DNA from: Dipylidium caninum
Lineage: Eukaryota > Platyhelminthes > Cestoda > Cyclophyllidea > Dipylidiidae
Assembly (NCBI GenBank): GCA_017562135.1
Contig: QEYB01000766.1
Span: forward strand, 1,736,001 to 1,800,000
DNA length: 64,000 bases
Direction: 5' to 3'
Positions 1-12,773 of this stretch are shown here, piece by piece; positions within the stretch are counted from its first letter, which is position 1; every line of letters begins with the position of its first letter. The notes under the pieces were generated by a model. The model was given only the letters and a program-made list of their open reading frames with translations. It did no database searches and had not been told where the DNA came from. The translations under genes were made by a program, and so were the position numbers.

Positions 1-2395
1 TTTTTTGGCATGCATGATGAAACGCTTTATGACTTTTGCACAGTGTAGACGTTGCTCCGAATCCAAGTAAGCGGAGGGTTCGTCAATGAGGTAGACATCG
101 GCTGGTTGGCCCAAGCACAGTGTGATTGCAAGTCGTTGCAACTCACCGCCAGACAAGTTCAAAACCTTTTAAATACAATTAAAAGATATTATAAGACTCG
201 ACATTTAATGCGCACAAGACATAAATTACACCGCAGAAAGCGTTGAACGGGGATATATTCGTCAAATCTACCATAAAATCAACTACTTAAGATAAATGCC
301 TTGGCCAGACCTTGTGTTAATGGTCCAGAGCACTCAAAATACATTAAAAAGGTTTTTGCAATGTACAATAAAGAATTCCATTATTGTATTAGAAGTTGCC
401 ATATATGCGACACGAAACAAAATTTTAAAACATTCAGAAAAAGAAATATGAAGTAACCGGCGCTATAAATGATCCTCCAGCTCCTGATATACAGCAGAGA
501 TTATTCGCAATCAATTTTAAGTCCAAGAATAGCGAGCTCGCAAAAGGCTTTACAAATCAATCAAGAAGTTTAGATACAAAATATGCGCTTGACACACATT
601 CACAGAAAGAAAATCTATCGGATCAATGTCAAGGCTACATAAGAAAACCCCAAGACAAGAAAATTTGGAAACCAAAAGGATAAAGATTGAGATAACAGAA
701 AGCAAAATAAGATTACGAAGGTCAACTAAATAAAAGGCATAAGAATAGAAATATGCAGTACAACCAATGCAAAAAGCTCTAACAGCTGAAATACAAAATA
801 ATAAAGTTTGCCCACACCTCCTGATCATAGAGCCGTTCCATCTGAAGAGGCTTAAGAACGTCAGTGGCAAACTGCGGATGGGTGAAAGCGGCACGGATTT
901 TGTCATAGAGCAAGTTCTGCACGGTCTTCTCTGATTTAGGGCTAATTTTCTGTGGTTTGTATGAAATGTTAAGAGCAGGCATTTTTATTCCATTGTCTGG
1001 CTTCAGGTTACCGGCAAGAAGTCGGATGAAAGTGGTTTTTCCGGTACCATTTTCACCCAGCATTACAATAATCTCAGAATCCGTGAAAGTACCGCCATGA
1101 ACCTCGAGTTTGAAAGAGCCCAAGGATTTTGTCATTTCCGGGTACTCGTACCTCGCAACACGTTTAACATCCTCCCCATTTCCGGTTTCAGAAACCTAAA
1201 AAGATGACAAAACAAGACCAAAACACGAATAACCAAACCAAGTAAGACGAAAAATCACCTTGAAAACCAATGGGGCGTCTCGGAATCTCAGATTTTCAGT
1301 TGGAACCATACCATCGAGGAAGATGTTAATGCCTTCACGAACGGAAAATGGCATTGTAACGACACCATAGGCTCCAGGAACTCCATAAAGACAACATATG
1401 TAGTCTGACAGGTAATCGAGGACGGACAAGTCATGTTCAACCGCAACAACATAATTTTTTTTCTACGATGAGAATTAGAAAAAGGTGGAAGAATTACGTC
1501 GAGCAAATTGCGAATAGTTATAGCAGCATTTAATCGCTGTTTAACGTCGAGGTAGGAACTTGGTTCATCGAACATGTATACATCGGCATTTTGTACACAT
1601 ACTATTGCACACGCAAAACGTTGAAGCTCCCCACCAGACAATTCACTGACTTGGCGATCCACCAGATTTTTCAGGTCCAAAATATCCAGAATTTCTTCCT
1701 GATTGCCGCGGTCATCCTTACGATTAAGAAGGTTTTTGACTAGGCCAGAAACAACTTTCGGAATTTGATCGATGTATTGCGGCTTAGAAACGGCTTTCAG
1801 GTTATCTTCCAGGATTTTAGTGAAATAATTCTGAAGTTCTGATCCACGGAAATAGGTCAAGATTTCGGTCCAATCAGGAGGGTCCTTTAAGGGAATTTTA
1901 GGATATTAATCAACGACAGATCATGTGGGTAGAACTAACCTTGTAACGGCCTAAATTCGGTTTTAACTTCCCATTAAGAATTTTCAAGGCGGTTGACTTC
2001 CCAATACCGTTAGTGCCGACGAGACCCAAAACTTCACCGGGACGCGGCATTGGGAGCCTGTGTAATTTGAAAGCATTTGGCCCAAAACGATGAGTTATTT
2101 GACTCTCCAAGTTACTTGCCAAATTAATGATAGAAATAGCTTGGAATGGACATTTCTTCACGCAAATACCACACCCAATGCACAGCTCTTCAGAAATGAA
2201 GGCGATTTTGTCTTGAGGAGTCACCTCGATGCATAATTTCCCTAAAGTAGAATAGTGTACGGCTGAAGTTATACTACCCATCCGGTTGACAGGGCAAGCC
2301 TTTTTGCATTCTTGTTTGCATTTTTTCGGTTTACATCGGTCGCTGCTTATAATAGCTATCCGAGTAAGCTTGTCTTGTGTCGGTGGTTGAGCCAT
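1..2395 (-). CDS. ABCE1: ABCE1 / Rli1 ribosome-recycling ATPase (3' end cut by window edge)
   Basis: ABCE1 is the cytosolic iron-sulphur ABC ATPase that splits ribosomes after termination. Five exons read in one frame: 2395-1940, 1884-1498, 1462-1259, 1195-818 and 165 to the window edge. Together they give 530 codons, against about 599 residues in the animal protein, so roughly 70 C-terminal residues lie outside the window. The first exon holds both 4Fe-4S cysteine sets (C-KKC-QEC-KKAC and CIGCGIC-KKC) and the first Walker A (GTNGIGKST). Later exons carry the [10 protein letters not shown] signature, Walker B ending DEPSSYLD, the second Walker A (GENGTGKTT), and then [10 protein letters not shown] with IDEPSAYLD. 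All junctions are phase 0. Introns are 55, 35, 63 and 652 nt, short at the 5' end and long at the 3' end. The start is the first Met before the conserved TRIAIIS stretch. Identity is certain; exon edges are read from GT/AG sites and homology. Confidence 0.97.
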
Positions 2396-5300
2396 TACGC
2401 CGCCAGACAAAACGTGCACCCACCAGGATGGGCTATATTGGCTAAGTGCAAATCGCCACGCGGTTAAGCCACAGGCATACAATATTTTAAGGCGTTTACT
2501 AACATGGTGGCAACGTTTTACTTGATTAAATGGCGAAGTGATAAGTTTAAATATAGCAATAGATCGTTGTGAGTATCCAGGAAACACCAGCAGAGAATTG
2601 GTAATCTAATTCGGCGAAGTGTTTGGCTTAGCCACAATTGAGTACGTGGATTTCGACATTGATGGAAATTAGAGATATTTTTGTATTGACGAAGGCGCTG
2701 GGATTGTTTTTCCACCGCACTGGTTAACGTTGCTGAATTAAATAATGAATGTCCTCCAGTGAAACAGGTTTTGTTGAGGCAGTGGAGGTTCATTAATATA
2801 CGCCTGCACAAGTTAGATCTTACAAGGCCCCACCTCGGTGAAAGATCTTTCACGTCAATCCGTCATCCAATATGCCAATTATTATTCATTCCTGCTTGCG
2901 TGGCCAACTTCCTCTACGAAATCGATGATGTGAAGACGCCTGGGATTAAAATGAATAACGTTAATACGTTGGTGTTCATCATTGAAAGAACAAAGCCCGT
3001 ATAATGTAATTTACTATAACCCTCTTAAGTCCCTAACGAGGGATATCAGTTGGCCGAGATCATGACGTGTGAATATTGCTAGCAGGTATTAATAATTGAA
3101 CCCTCACATGAGGTGCTGAATGCTCCGTAACATGCGCATTTGCATTCCATCTAGTCCAGTGTTAGGGCTCGCTCGTTTCATCACCAAAAATGCTCATAAT
3201 ATTTTGCTGTAAAAGAGAACAGGGCTAAGACACGCATGGTAACCGAAGTTCACATGTATGACATCTTGTTATTTTCTTCAAAACTAATGTGAGCAGCCCA
3301 TATTTAAGCGCGAGTATCTCAATTACGTTCGGCTATCTTAATTATTGATGAAAAGGAAGCACAATTTGACCAGCTATCCAACGCTCGACCCAAGTGTTAT
3401 TCTAGCATTAACTTTGTCCACACACTATAGAATTTCATAAGACTGACGGAGAAGCTCTACTTTGTAAAACATCACAAGTAAAGTTTTTTTTGGGGGTTGT
3501 GGTGACGTTGATAGATTGTGCGAAACGATAAAACGCTGCCACAGGGCGAAAATCAAATAGTGTCTGCGTTGATATGAGTAGATTCCGAGCCATTAATTCG
3601 CATACTGTATCATTTGGACTGTAATTGCAATTTCTTCAGTGACAACCATATTGCAAGAAATACAATGCCACTAATACAACTGCTCAAGACCCACAGCTAG
3701 CTAAATCCCAATTACCTTAGACGAAGCCTCGCCTTAACGCCTTTTTTGCGCGCATCAAACGAAGCCAGGAAGAGTTGAGCTGCGCTCCTCTCCATCCCAT
3801 TTGATTAGGAATTTTATTAACGTAGATAGACAAATAGGCTCCGAGCGCTTTGTGCACTTTATGAAAGGTAATTTTATCGCAGTGCACCAAGTCCCACCCA
3901 GGATACATATCACAAGCAACAAGAGTAACAGTAACTTTTCTACACACTTAAGACTGTTGTGTTCCGGGAAAACAATAACTACCAGAAGAGGTTTCAGATC
4001 AGAAGACAACGTTCGCAATTAGCTCCATTATTGGCGCTCTATAAAAGTTACTTTAACAATGTAATCTCCAATTTACCAGAGTAGTTTATCAAAAAAATCG
4101 GAAGAGCCTCAGTTAAATAAAAAGCGAACTTAATATATCAACACTTTTAGCCGGAAAAGTCGTCCACCAGGTCTGATGACGTCCAGCTCAATCTTAAAAG
4201 CGTGATCCATGGGAAGCAAAGAAATTGATTAACGACATTCTAGAGCCCAGTACTTTTCAGACGCAGATGTAAGTCATGGAAATTTCATAAAAATTAAGAT
4301 TACCAATAGGAAGTAAAAATCAACGCGTGTTCCATTACCTCTAATCGCACTCGCAAATCACGATGCACGCTCTGGATACACGCAATTCGAATGATTTCAC
4401 CGTTTAGGCATCATCGGTCGTGTTTATTTCTGATTGGAAATTAAATCAACGCTGCACCAAAGCCATTTAAATAGCAGCACTGAGCACACACAGACGCTAA
4501 CGACCCACATAATGATTCTTGCGTCACCTAAGCTTAAGGCAAAGCTCGATTTCTTGATAAACACTCCGCAATGACGAAGTATGGGCTTTTACTGCTTGCA
4601 TAACAGTTACAATAAAAGAACGAACCTAAACCTCAGAAAAGTTTTGTAAGCAATAAAATTCAATACGATCTGTAGCCATGATTGTAATGACAACACGAGA
4701 GGATCACCGATCCCCAGACAACGCTCTCCCAGGCCATTAGGATTTACGAGACGAGCAACGCGCTGACATCGAAGTAGAACAGCAGTTAAAATCTGATCTC
4801 TTAATCCTTCATAGCGAGTACAAAAATAATAAGTTGAAATAACGATATAACAGCCACCAAATGTCAGAAAATCCTGAGAAACGCAATTTCTGGTGACCCA
4901 TACAATGCAAAGAGAGAATAAACACCAATTGCGCGCATGTAGTGACCTATGAACAGATATCGCAGAGCGCATCATAAATAAACGAACCGAATGCTTGTTG
5001 CCTACATCTGTAGTAGTAGTTCCATTAAAACTCAAACAAACGGGTTTTAATCATGATTTTACGATAAAATCGAAATGCAGTCCCTTAAGAAGCAATCAGC
5101 GAGTCAAATAACAGTTGGTAAAGTCTAAGGACGGTTCAGCATTTAACCTTTCAGTAGGTCGATTAAGGAATGGAGATCGGAGAGATAAAATCATCACAAG
5201 TCTTGGGAAATGCGAAATACCCATATTTTAGAACAATAATGCACATGTAGAAATTGCAAACAAAACTATAGTAGTTATAAGACCGATGAATAATCGGGCG

Positions 5301-5902
5301 AGGTGAACGGACTTCAGTAGAAGTGAGAAGAGAAATACACAAGCGCTATATCTACGACTAATTGAGGTGACAGACATGGACTCGCAAACATGTAACAAAA
5401 TAGAGACAAAAACCCATAGCAGTGACTTAAAACCGTTAGGTTATGTGTATACTAGGCCATGAGACGTAAGCGGTGAAGGAAACATTTCAATAGTATACTG
5501 CTCTCAATAAAAATAATATAGATTTTCAGAGATTTGACAAAACTCTACACAAAGTGCAGAACCTGTTTCGAGCAGTCAATATCATGAACGAGAAAGCCAC
5601 GTGTTGGATAAATAAGCAATACCAATAAGATGAACACAACAATTTTTAAAATCCAAAAAACAAACTTTGGGTTTTCACGATTACACACATTGAAATTTTC
5701 ACGTTTGATTCCGTATCATCTGACATGGAAAAAGGACGGTCACGAATGATGGAATGCAGTTAGTTATAAGATGTTGTCCAGATATGAAGCTAGTAAGGGA
5801 AGCAAGGCTAAGTACAACATACGATAGGATTTCAGATAAATGAAATGGATCGGAGAAATTCAGAAGTAACGGGCGGGAGTGAAATTGCGGTAATTTGACG
5901 AA
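2396..5902. other. Intergenic, no supported gene
   Basis: AT-rich sequence with stops in all frames and no recognisable exon. The short reading frames here have no coding look. The stretch from about 4,500 onward is A-rich on the plus strand, like the introns of the neighbouring minus-strand genes, so part of it may be 3' UTR or run-off of the V-ATPase gene. It should also contain the ABCE1 promoter, but no convincing TATA box was found. Confidence 0.5.
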
Positions 5903-6432
5903 TTATTGATTACAGATAAGGAGAGCAACGATTAGGCCGTATAGGCCTAATACTTCCGCAAAGATGAGAATGAGAACCATCCCGACAAAGAGACGAGGTT
6001 GTTGTGCTGTTCCTCGAACACCTGCGTCACCGACGATGCCAATAGCGAACCCAGCTGCCAGCCCACAAAGGCCTACACTAAGGCCCCCGCCAAGCTGCTT
6101 AAGGGAACTAAATGGCACAAGATTAACTAAACCTTAAAATTACCTGGCCACATTTTTAGATCTTTCACTTTGTTGAGAAATAACGACGGACACTACCAAC
6201 CCATAAATTGCGACGATACCAGCCATAACAACGGGAATAATTGATTTCATGATCAATTCTGGACGCATCACACCCATAGAACAAATGCCAGCACCGGATT
6301 TCGCAGTCCCATAGGCAGCGCCAAAAGCTAGAATGACGATTAATTTAACTATAGCAACAAACCGCAAAAAACTATTGAGGCTGTGGCTCCCATAATCCCG
6401 AAGAATGGAGCATAAGTAGGCTCGGAGGACAT
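5903..6432 (-). CDS. ATP6V0C: V-type H+-ATPase 16 kDa proteolipid, subunit c
   Basis: This is the rotor-ring proteolipid of the V-ATPase Vo sector, which carries protons across endomembranes. Three exons (6432-6363, 6327-6144, 6107-5903) splice to exactly 152 codons plus stop, close to the usual 155 residues. The start ATG gives [19 protein letters not shown], matching the family N terminus. Four membrane helices follow. They include the [12 protein letters not shown] loop, [17 protein letters not shown], and the last helix with the proton-carrying Glu in [11 protein letters not shown]. The introns are only 35 nt (6328-6362) and 36 nt (6108-6143), both with GT and AG ends. A longer upstream reading frame visible at 6529 is an artefact of reading through the first micro-intron. 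Confidence is very high. Confidence 0.97.
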
Positions 6433-7887
6433 AGTCGGAGGAACCGATGGCGAAAATAGCGTAGTGCAGAAGGCGCCAACGGTTGACCCAGTAAAACAAT
6501 TCAGAACTTACTGATTGAATTTCTAACATTCTACATCCATTGTTGACTCCAAAAATTTTATAGCATAAAAAATATTGATACGTATTGAAGTATGTTTATA
6601 GAGTACAGTTTAAGGACAAAGAACTTATCAAGCTCATTGACCATCATGGAAACCAGTACTTTCATTCCACCTAGTTTCCCAGTTGATTCTTAAAAGCCTA
6701 ATTATTTTTGAATATATTCGTAGTCTGATGAAATTTGCGATGAACGTTATGTTAAATCCAGACATGTCATCCAACTGCGAAAATGGTGGTGAGCATATCT
6801 GCCAAGTTCGAGTATTTGACTAATCATATGCATGTAAAAATTGTAATGTATGAAACTGTTCCCCCCTCCCCGAATTCCTCTTAATGAAACTCATAAATTG
6901 ACGTCCTCTAAGTATAATTTTCCTGTTGGCTCGATCAAGGTTCCTCATCGAGGTTAGTTGGCCTGGCAATGTCCCTACGCATGCATTATTACTCAAGGTT
7001 AATATAAGTGAAAGTCTAACCACACACGTCAACGGAAATCACATACATGGAAGCATACACTTTCTACCGATACTTGACCGATCTTCCCCGTAGGAGTACA
7101 CAGATTGATAGTGGCCATTGATACAAAACATTCAGATTTAACCCAACGGTTACACTGACAAATTGAATACAAATTCCTCCCGGAAGTCGATTCCTGGAGT
7201 CACCCATAAATGGTTCACGGACCTCACTTGCATTCATTGCAAACTATAATGTTAACTTCGTCAGGTTTCTGCAATCCGGTTCCGCGAGAACCCTTACTTT
7301 AGAAGTTACATACCCGGAAGCAGAAATCCCACCGTGCCTTTGGTGTATGGATTTAGATCCTAAATATCGCTTTTTTCGACTCCGGCTGTTAGAACTACCC
7401 ACACACAGTTTACAATTAATCAGAATTTTAATAATCTGAATAATCGACCGAGATTGGAAATACACAACGAGTTCAGCATTAAAAACACCCTTTCACACGC
7501 TCGCTCGTGAATACATTCAACGAAATAGCGCATCTCACCGGAACGAAATGGACACCAACATATTAGGGGAATAAGCGAATGTCGCTGATTTCGTCTGAGC
7601 CCAATGAATAATGCCCTCAAAAGAAATGTATTATCATATTTTTCACATTACAATAAGGCCAATCCAAACAGAAAACTTCTATAAAGTGTCCAAATGACGC
7701 CCAAGTCCATATAGAACCGAGACAAGCTAGAGAAAACCGGTTCAGTCAAAATTTGGTGTTTCACTTAATTTAAAGTGCTATTTCATCAAAATTGTAGAAT
7801 AAATCAGAAAGATAAAATCGTCATAAGCAAAGTATGGACACGAAAAGTATATAAAAGTATATGATCATAGCCCGCGGTGCGTATGTC
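6433..7887. other. Intergenic between V-ATPase c and the ZIP transporter
   Basis: AT-rich, with no supported exon. It should contain the promoter and 5' UTR of the V-ATPase subunit gene and the 3' UTR of the ZIP gene, but no element could be pinned down. Short frames at 6820-7620 have no codon pattern or homology I recognise. Confidence 0.45.
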
Positions 7888-10800
7888 TCATTCAGGTGCA
7901 AAGGCAATGTAAGTGGCGATGAGTGCGAAACCGAGAACTAGTGAAAAGAGTTTCCCCAACCTATCGTGCATCGACGACGCTGGCTTCGACTCCGTTTCGC
8001 TAAATTCGTGCGGCAGCATCTCGCAAAAGACTACGAAAAAGAAGGTGCCACATGCAAGGCCCTGAAGCACGGCAATGGTCATAAGAAGGGCGGGAGAAGA
8101 GCGCTGGGTGATAAGCGCCCAACCGACGAGCACACCGATGGGAGAGGCAAGGGAGAAGAAGAACGCGCTCATCCACTGAGATCGCAGGGCTCCGTCGCGA
8201 AGTTGGTTGTGCGCTGCCGCAAGCGAAACACCAATGCTGGTTGCCATTATTAGTTTGTGGAGAAGGAGAGCAGAAAAGAGAGTCAGCACCTCTGACACGC
8301 TGCGCTGCAGACCAATGGCCAGTCCCTCAAAGATAGAGTGAACGGAAAGAGCGATAAGAAGGAGTATAATGCGGAAGGCGGAAGAAGAGCCCTCTCCGTC
8401 ACCGGGCTCGGGAATTATCTGGTGGTCATGTGAATGAACAAGGTGGTGCGGGTTAGCCGCCGGAGTCTCATATGAGGGACGGACGTAAGATGGATAACGA
8501 TGGCGCCGTCTGTGACAAATGTGTACACCCTGCTCCACAGACAGCACCATGAAAAAACCCAGGAGAGTGAAGAGAGCCGGAAAGGGGTACTGCGAATTGA
8601 TCTTTAGTGCGCTCAAAGCAACCGCCATCGCGTCTTGCACTTCCGGAAAGAGGTCCATAAGACCTAGTTAAAAAAGAAAGCATTATAAAATTAGTGTTGC
8701 CGAAACGCTGCAAATAATAAAGTGGACCACATCCCGCATAAAATTTATAATAAGACTAGGCCATAAAACCAGGTCGTTTTAACGAATGTGAGTTCGAAAA
8801 AGTTCATCAAAAAAACAGGAAATCCTTGTTTTAGCAGAGACACAAAAAACCATAGCTACGGATGGTAAAGGTTGCTAGTTTATGAAGACGATTATTTGAA
8901 AATACACAAAAAGTGGGAACAGAATGACCAAAAATCGTTGAAGGAAGCGACAAATAAGTGTCTACCAAGAGGGCAATGGAAATAGACACGAAAGGGCGAT
9001 AATACTCTTTCGGTGAACAAATTCTGCGGAGATAAAATTTTCAATTTTGCGATTTAAATTGCCTTTATTGGAAGATAATGGCAACTTTGTGAGGCAGAAC
9101 TTCATCGTGCACCTGCAAAATTGTTTACCTTTGAGAGCTCGTTCAGCGACGCGTTGGCAATAAACCTTGAATTTAAGTGAAGGTAGGAAACGTGTATTTG
9201 TGCATTCTGGGCCAACAGCGATCCCACATATCCCACAGCCTCACTGTGATTCCATTACTAGAATGGTTGTTGGGCGATCGGGTTTAATTCAAGACGCAAC
9301 GACAACGCGACCATACCTCGGTAATGTCAAAGGGGGGTGAGTAAAAGTTCAGTCAAGGAGAGGCATAATTAAAATTCGGCCCACCAAAATAGTGGCAGTG
9401 CAGCATGTAGGCATGTGAGCTACTTCCAACACAAAAAATGGAATGAATTTAGAAAACCGAGACGTGGTAGAGGCTATTCATACCAGTCCGTCACGTGCGA
9501 AGAAGTTGAGGCTGAAGTATAGTTGTTTATCTCTCATTGAAAGCTGATTATGCATTAGTTCATGACTTACGTCCGGCAACGTTTGACTGATTTAACAGGG
9601 GAATGTACACTTGTATCTCTTCACAGATTAAAAATCTGCATGCAGTAATATCAGGAATCTTAATTAAACATATCTGATTTCACTGAGTATACCTTACCAA
9701 CGAAGTTGGGGGTGATTTTGGCCCCAATGTCAGATCTCCAATTCACCTCAAGCTAATTGAATGGAACGGCATTATAATTGTTCATTAACAACATTACTTA
9801 ACTCGAAACGGATGGGAAACCCTGCAAAAGGGAAAGCTAATGTTCTGAACAATTGGCCGGAAGCAAAATGAATATGAATTTAAAGGAGAGGAAGTGTTTG
9901 TAGTCTTACTTTTAGAAAACGTCCCAAAATCTTCAAGATAAAACTGAGATATCATATATTCTGCAATACATATTTTAAATTATATGATGATGTCACCGCC
10001 ACTTTCGACAAATATGACGAAAGAACGTCAACTCCGGCGGGAAGGGGGAAATTAACTTCTGCTAATCTCCTCCTATTTTCCAAATATTGTTCACTTTAAT
10101 CTCAACCTTCAAAAGGATCCTCTCGACAATTGCATTCTATCTAACCGTAAATCAAGCGCCAAGCGCCCGTAGACCATAATTTTGTTGTCTTCACAGTACT
10201 TTCATCTCTAGAAGCTCGATTATGCAACACACGACGAGCGATCTAATTAGAATTCAAAAATTATTCCACGAAATCTTTCATACGGAGGAGAAAATCACTG
10301 TAGTACCGAGAGTATAGAAGGAAAGATAAGATCTGGGGCCAATGGTAAGCTAATTTACTGAAGCTTCAATCAATTTGACAAGTTCGCAGTGAATACTACT
10401 AATTAAAAATTACCTGACTTCCTACTGAGCATGAAGAACATAGGCATTAAAACGTTTCTGTCAGTGAGGCATAGTAAGTGAAAAGACTGATAGGGTTCTT
10501 AGAGCACAAGGCGAGTCACACCTAATAAATCACGGCTGTCACCTAAATAAACGCCCGACTCCAACAGTTTCGTCGGCAAAGGGGAAAGCCAACGGCCGAA
10601 GTCGGTACGAGGGTGCGTGTTTTAGAATGTTGGTTTTCAAATGTATTGACAAACGAAACACCGAAAATCACAATAGCAAACGAAAAACTGTTGACGCTCC
10701 AAAAGAGGAACCAAGTCGGACGAAGAGTGAGATATTTGAACCAACGGGTGACCCATTAGGCAAACTTGCGGTCGAGAATGGGTAGGAAGGGATAAAAAGC

Positions 10801-12773
10801 GCGTTCACCGTTGTAATGCGGGACAGGTGCGAATGCTATGTGGTGCAATGGGTAACGTTATAAAAGTGTCGGACAGCAATTCACGAGATCGGGGGGATTT
10901 TCTCTGAACTCTGTATGCAACATTCACATATAAGTGGATAATGTGGAAACTTGATGACACTTAAAGTCACAATGCAATGGACGTCTGATTCTCCCTACGA
11001 TTATTTCATTGTAAAGCCAAAAGTCTCTCATTATTTATAGTAATCGTGAGAGAAGCCCAACTAGAGAAGGGATTTGGTAAAAGTTAAAGAACCAAACTCC
11101 CAGTAGCCAGCTGCGACTGCCATATAGTATGGCGGAGTTATGTTTTACCCAACAATAGAGCACATCGCACTATTAGGTAATTTTAATGCCATTTGCGATT
11201 GCTAAATGGGCAGAAATTGTGGAAAAGATTCGATTAGAAGAGTGGAAAAATAAATATTATAAGGAACTTTTGATTACCAGAAAATCAAAAAGGAAAAGAA
11301 ATTATAAGAGACATACCGGTTGTGAGGAAGACCCCTGCAGCAAAGCAATTAATACGACTTGTCCACTTGCGAAGGAGACGCCTATTTCTTTGAGAGTTAC
11401 GCCGGCGAATAGTTTTAATTGACACTGCGGGTGGAATTGCTTCATTGGCCGTTCCACCACTGAGGGTTTCGCTTTCGCTGGTGGCTCCAGTTCCCTCTTC
11501 CCAATGGCGACGCTGATTTTCACGTGAGATGGAACCGTTTTCCTGACTTTCCACCTCATAGAAAGAGGATACTCCATGATCTGTGGTGCGAGACATCTCC
11601 GGAACTTGCGAATCTGTGCCACGAGTCAGTAGGAGTTCCTCCGACTCATTACTTGGGGGATCCAACAGCGGTGCAGGCGATGACTGATCCTGATCGTCTG
11701 TTTGCTATAACAAAGAGTGCCACTACCTTCATGTAACTCATGGATTAACAATCTCAACCCTTATGCCCTTTTCCTCGAAAATCTCCCAACGATAAAGGGG
11801 ATTTGATTTCCAAAGTACTTGAACGATAAAAGTCCATGTAATAAGTCAGTTGGGGGGTGCGAATGGTAAGATGACTGATGGTATATTTTCATTTTATCAA
11901 ATAATAATTTAAAATAAGCCGCATAGGAATCTTAAACTGAGACAAAGTGGAAAAAATGAGAACAAGAAAATCTTTGAGGCGAACAGGATTTGACGTCATC
12001 ACTCGCAAATATGAAGTAGAGATAAAAAATATGCTGGTCCGGGGCTGAAAGGGCTGAGGATCCTTTACTCTACCGTAAACAAGCTACCTTCTGTCACGTG
12101 TAATTCAAAGTACAGTACTGCCAGTGGAGGAAATTGCGTTTGGATTACGTCAACTAACAAGGTTAATTTTTACAGCACAAAAATAAAACTTGCGATATTG
12201 GTGGTGTACGAAAATATATGATTCTTTTGTGTATTTGATTGCAAAGATTATCTCGGTCTCCCTTTATTCGGACACCAAAAAGGCAAAATATCCCAAAATC
12301 AATGCTGCCTACGTTAGTAAGTACTTCGTGTTACTGCCTGTTGTGATGTGTTTGACAGGGCTAAGGTGTTACAAGACAGGACACAAGGGTATAAATAGAA
12401 TAAGTACGACGTTCCTCATTAGGGCTGCAGCGTAAAAAAAAAATAATCTTACCCGAGAGGTATAGCTAGAAGTGGTGCCGCCAGAATGGGGAACGTTGGA
12501 AGCGATGACAAAACCAGAGGTGCGAAAACGCAACCGTCGTGTTATGAAGATCATCACGAGGAGCGGGAGAGTACAGGCAGTTGCGGTGACGGCAAACATG
12601 CCCACAGCGACGCCCAACTTCACGTAGGTCAGTCGACGTACATTTGCGTCGTCGGAGACAGGACCATTTGTAGTGTTTGCGTATGTGTAAGGCGCCAGAC
12701 CCGTGGAAACACACCAAGTACTCCGAAGGGATAGGAGCAGAGTCCACACAACCCAATAGTAGCTACACCGGCC
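7888..12773 (-). CDS. ZIP (SLC39) zinc/iron-regulated transporter, ZIP1-3 type
   Basis: This is a membrane transporter predicted to move Zn2+ into the cytosol. Three exons were resolved: 12773-12453, 11704-11317 and 8663-7888. Phases agree, including a Gly codon split between the last two exons. The first exon carries TM1 (VKLGVAVGMFAVTATACTL). The second holds a long acidic, Ser/Thr-rich insert followed by TM2 with INCFAAGVFLTTG. The third starts LMDLFPEVQDAM, then has a His-rich cytosolic loop (HICHRRRHR, NPHHLVHSHDH) and TM4 with the family signature HSIFEGLAIGLQ. TM5 has LHKLIMATSIG, and three further helices follow. The 388 codons from the second exon onward include the stop. The true start is not settled: the first exon has no ATG before TM1, and a good acceptor (TTTTCTAG) at its 5' edge suggests one more upstream exon. 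The last intron is about 2.65 kb. Family assignment is firm; the paralogue is not. Confidence 0.9.

Noticed and set aside
6364..6529. Longer N terminus for V-ATPase c
   Set aside because: It reads through the 35-nt intron; the spliced frame gives the conserved N terminus instead.
7966..8253. Plus-strand frame of 95 codons
   Set aside because: Antisense shadow of the ZIP last exon; Arg/Lys-rich translation without homology.
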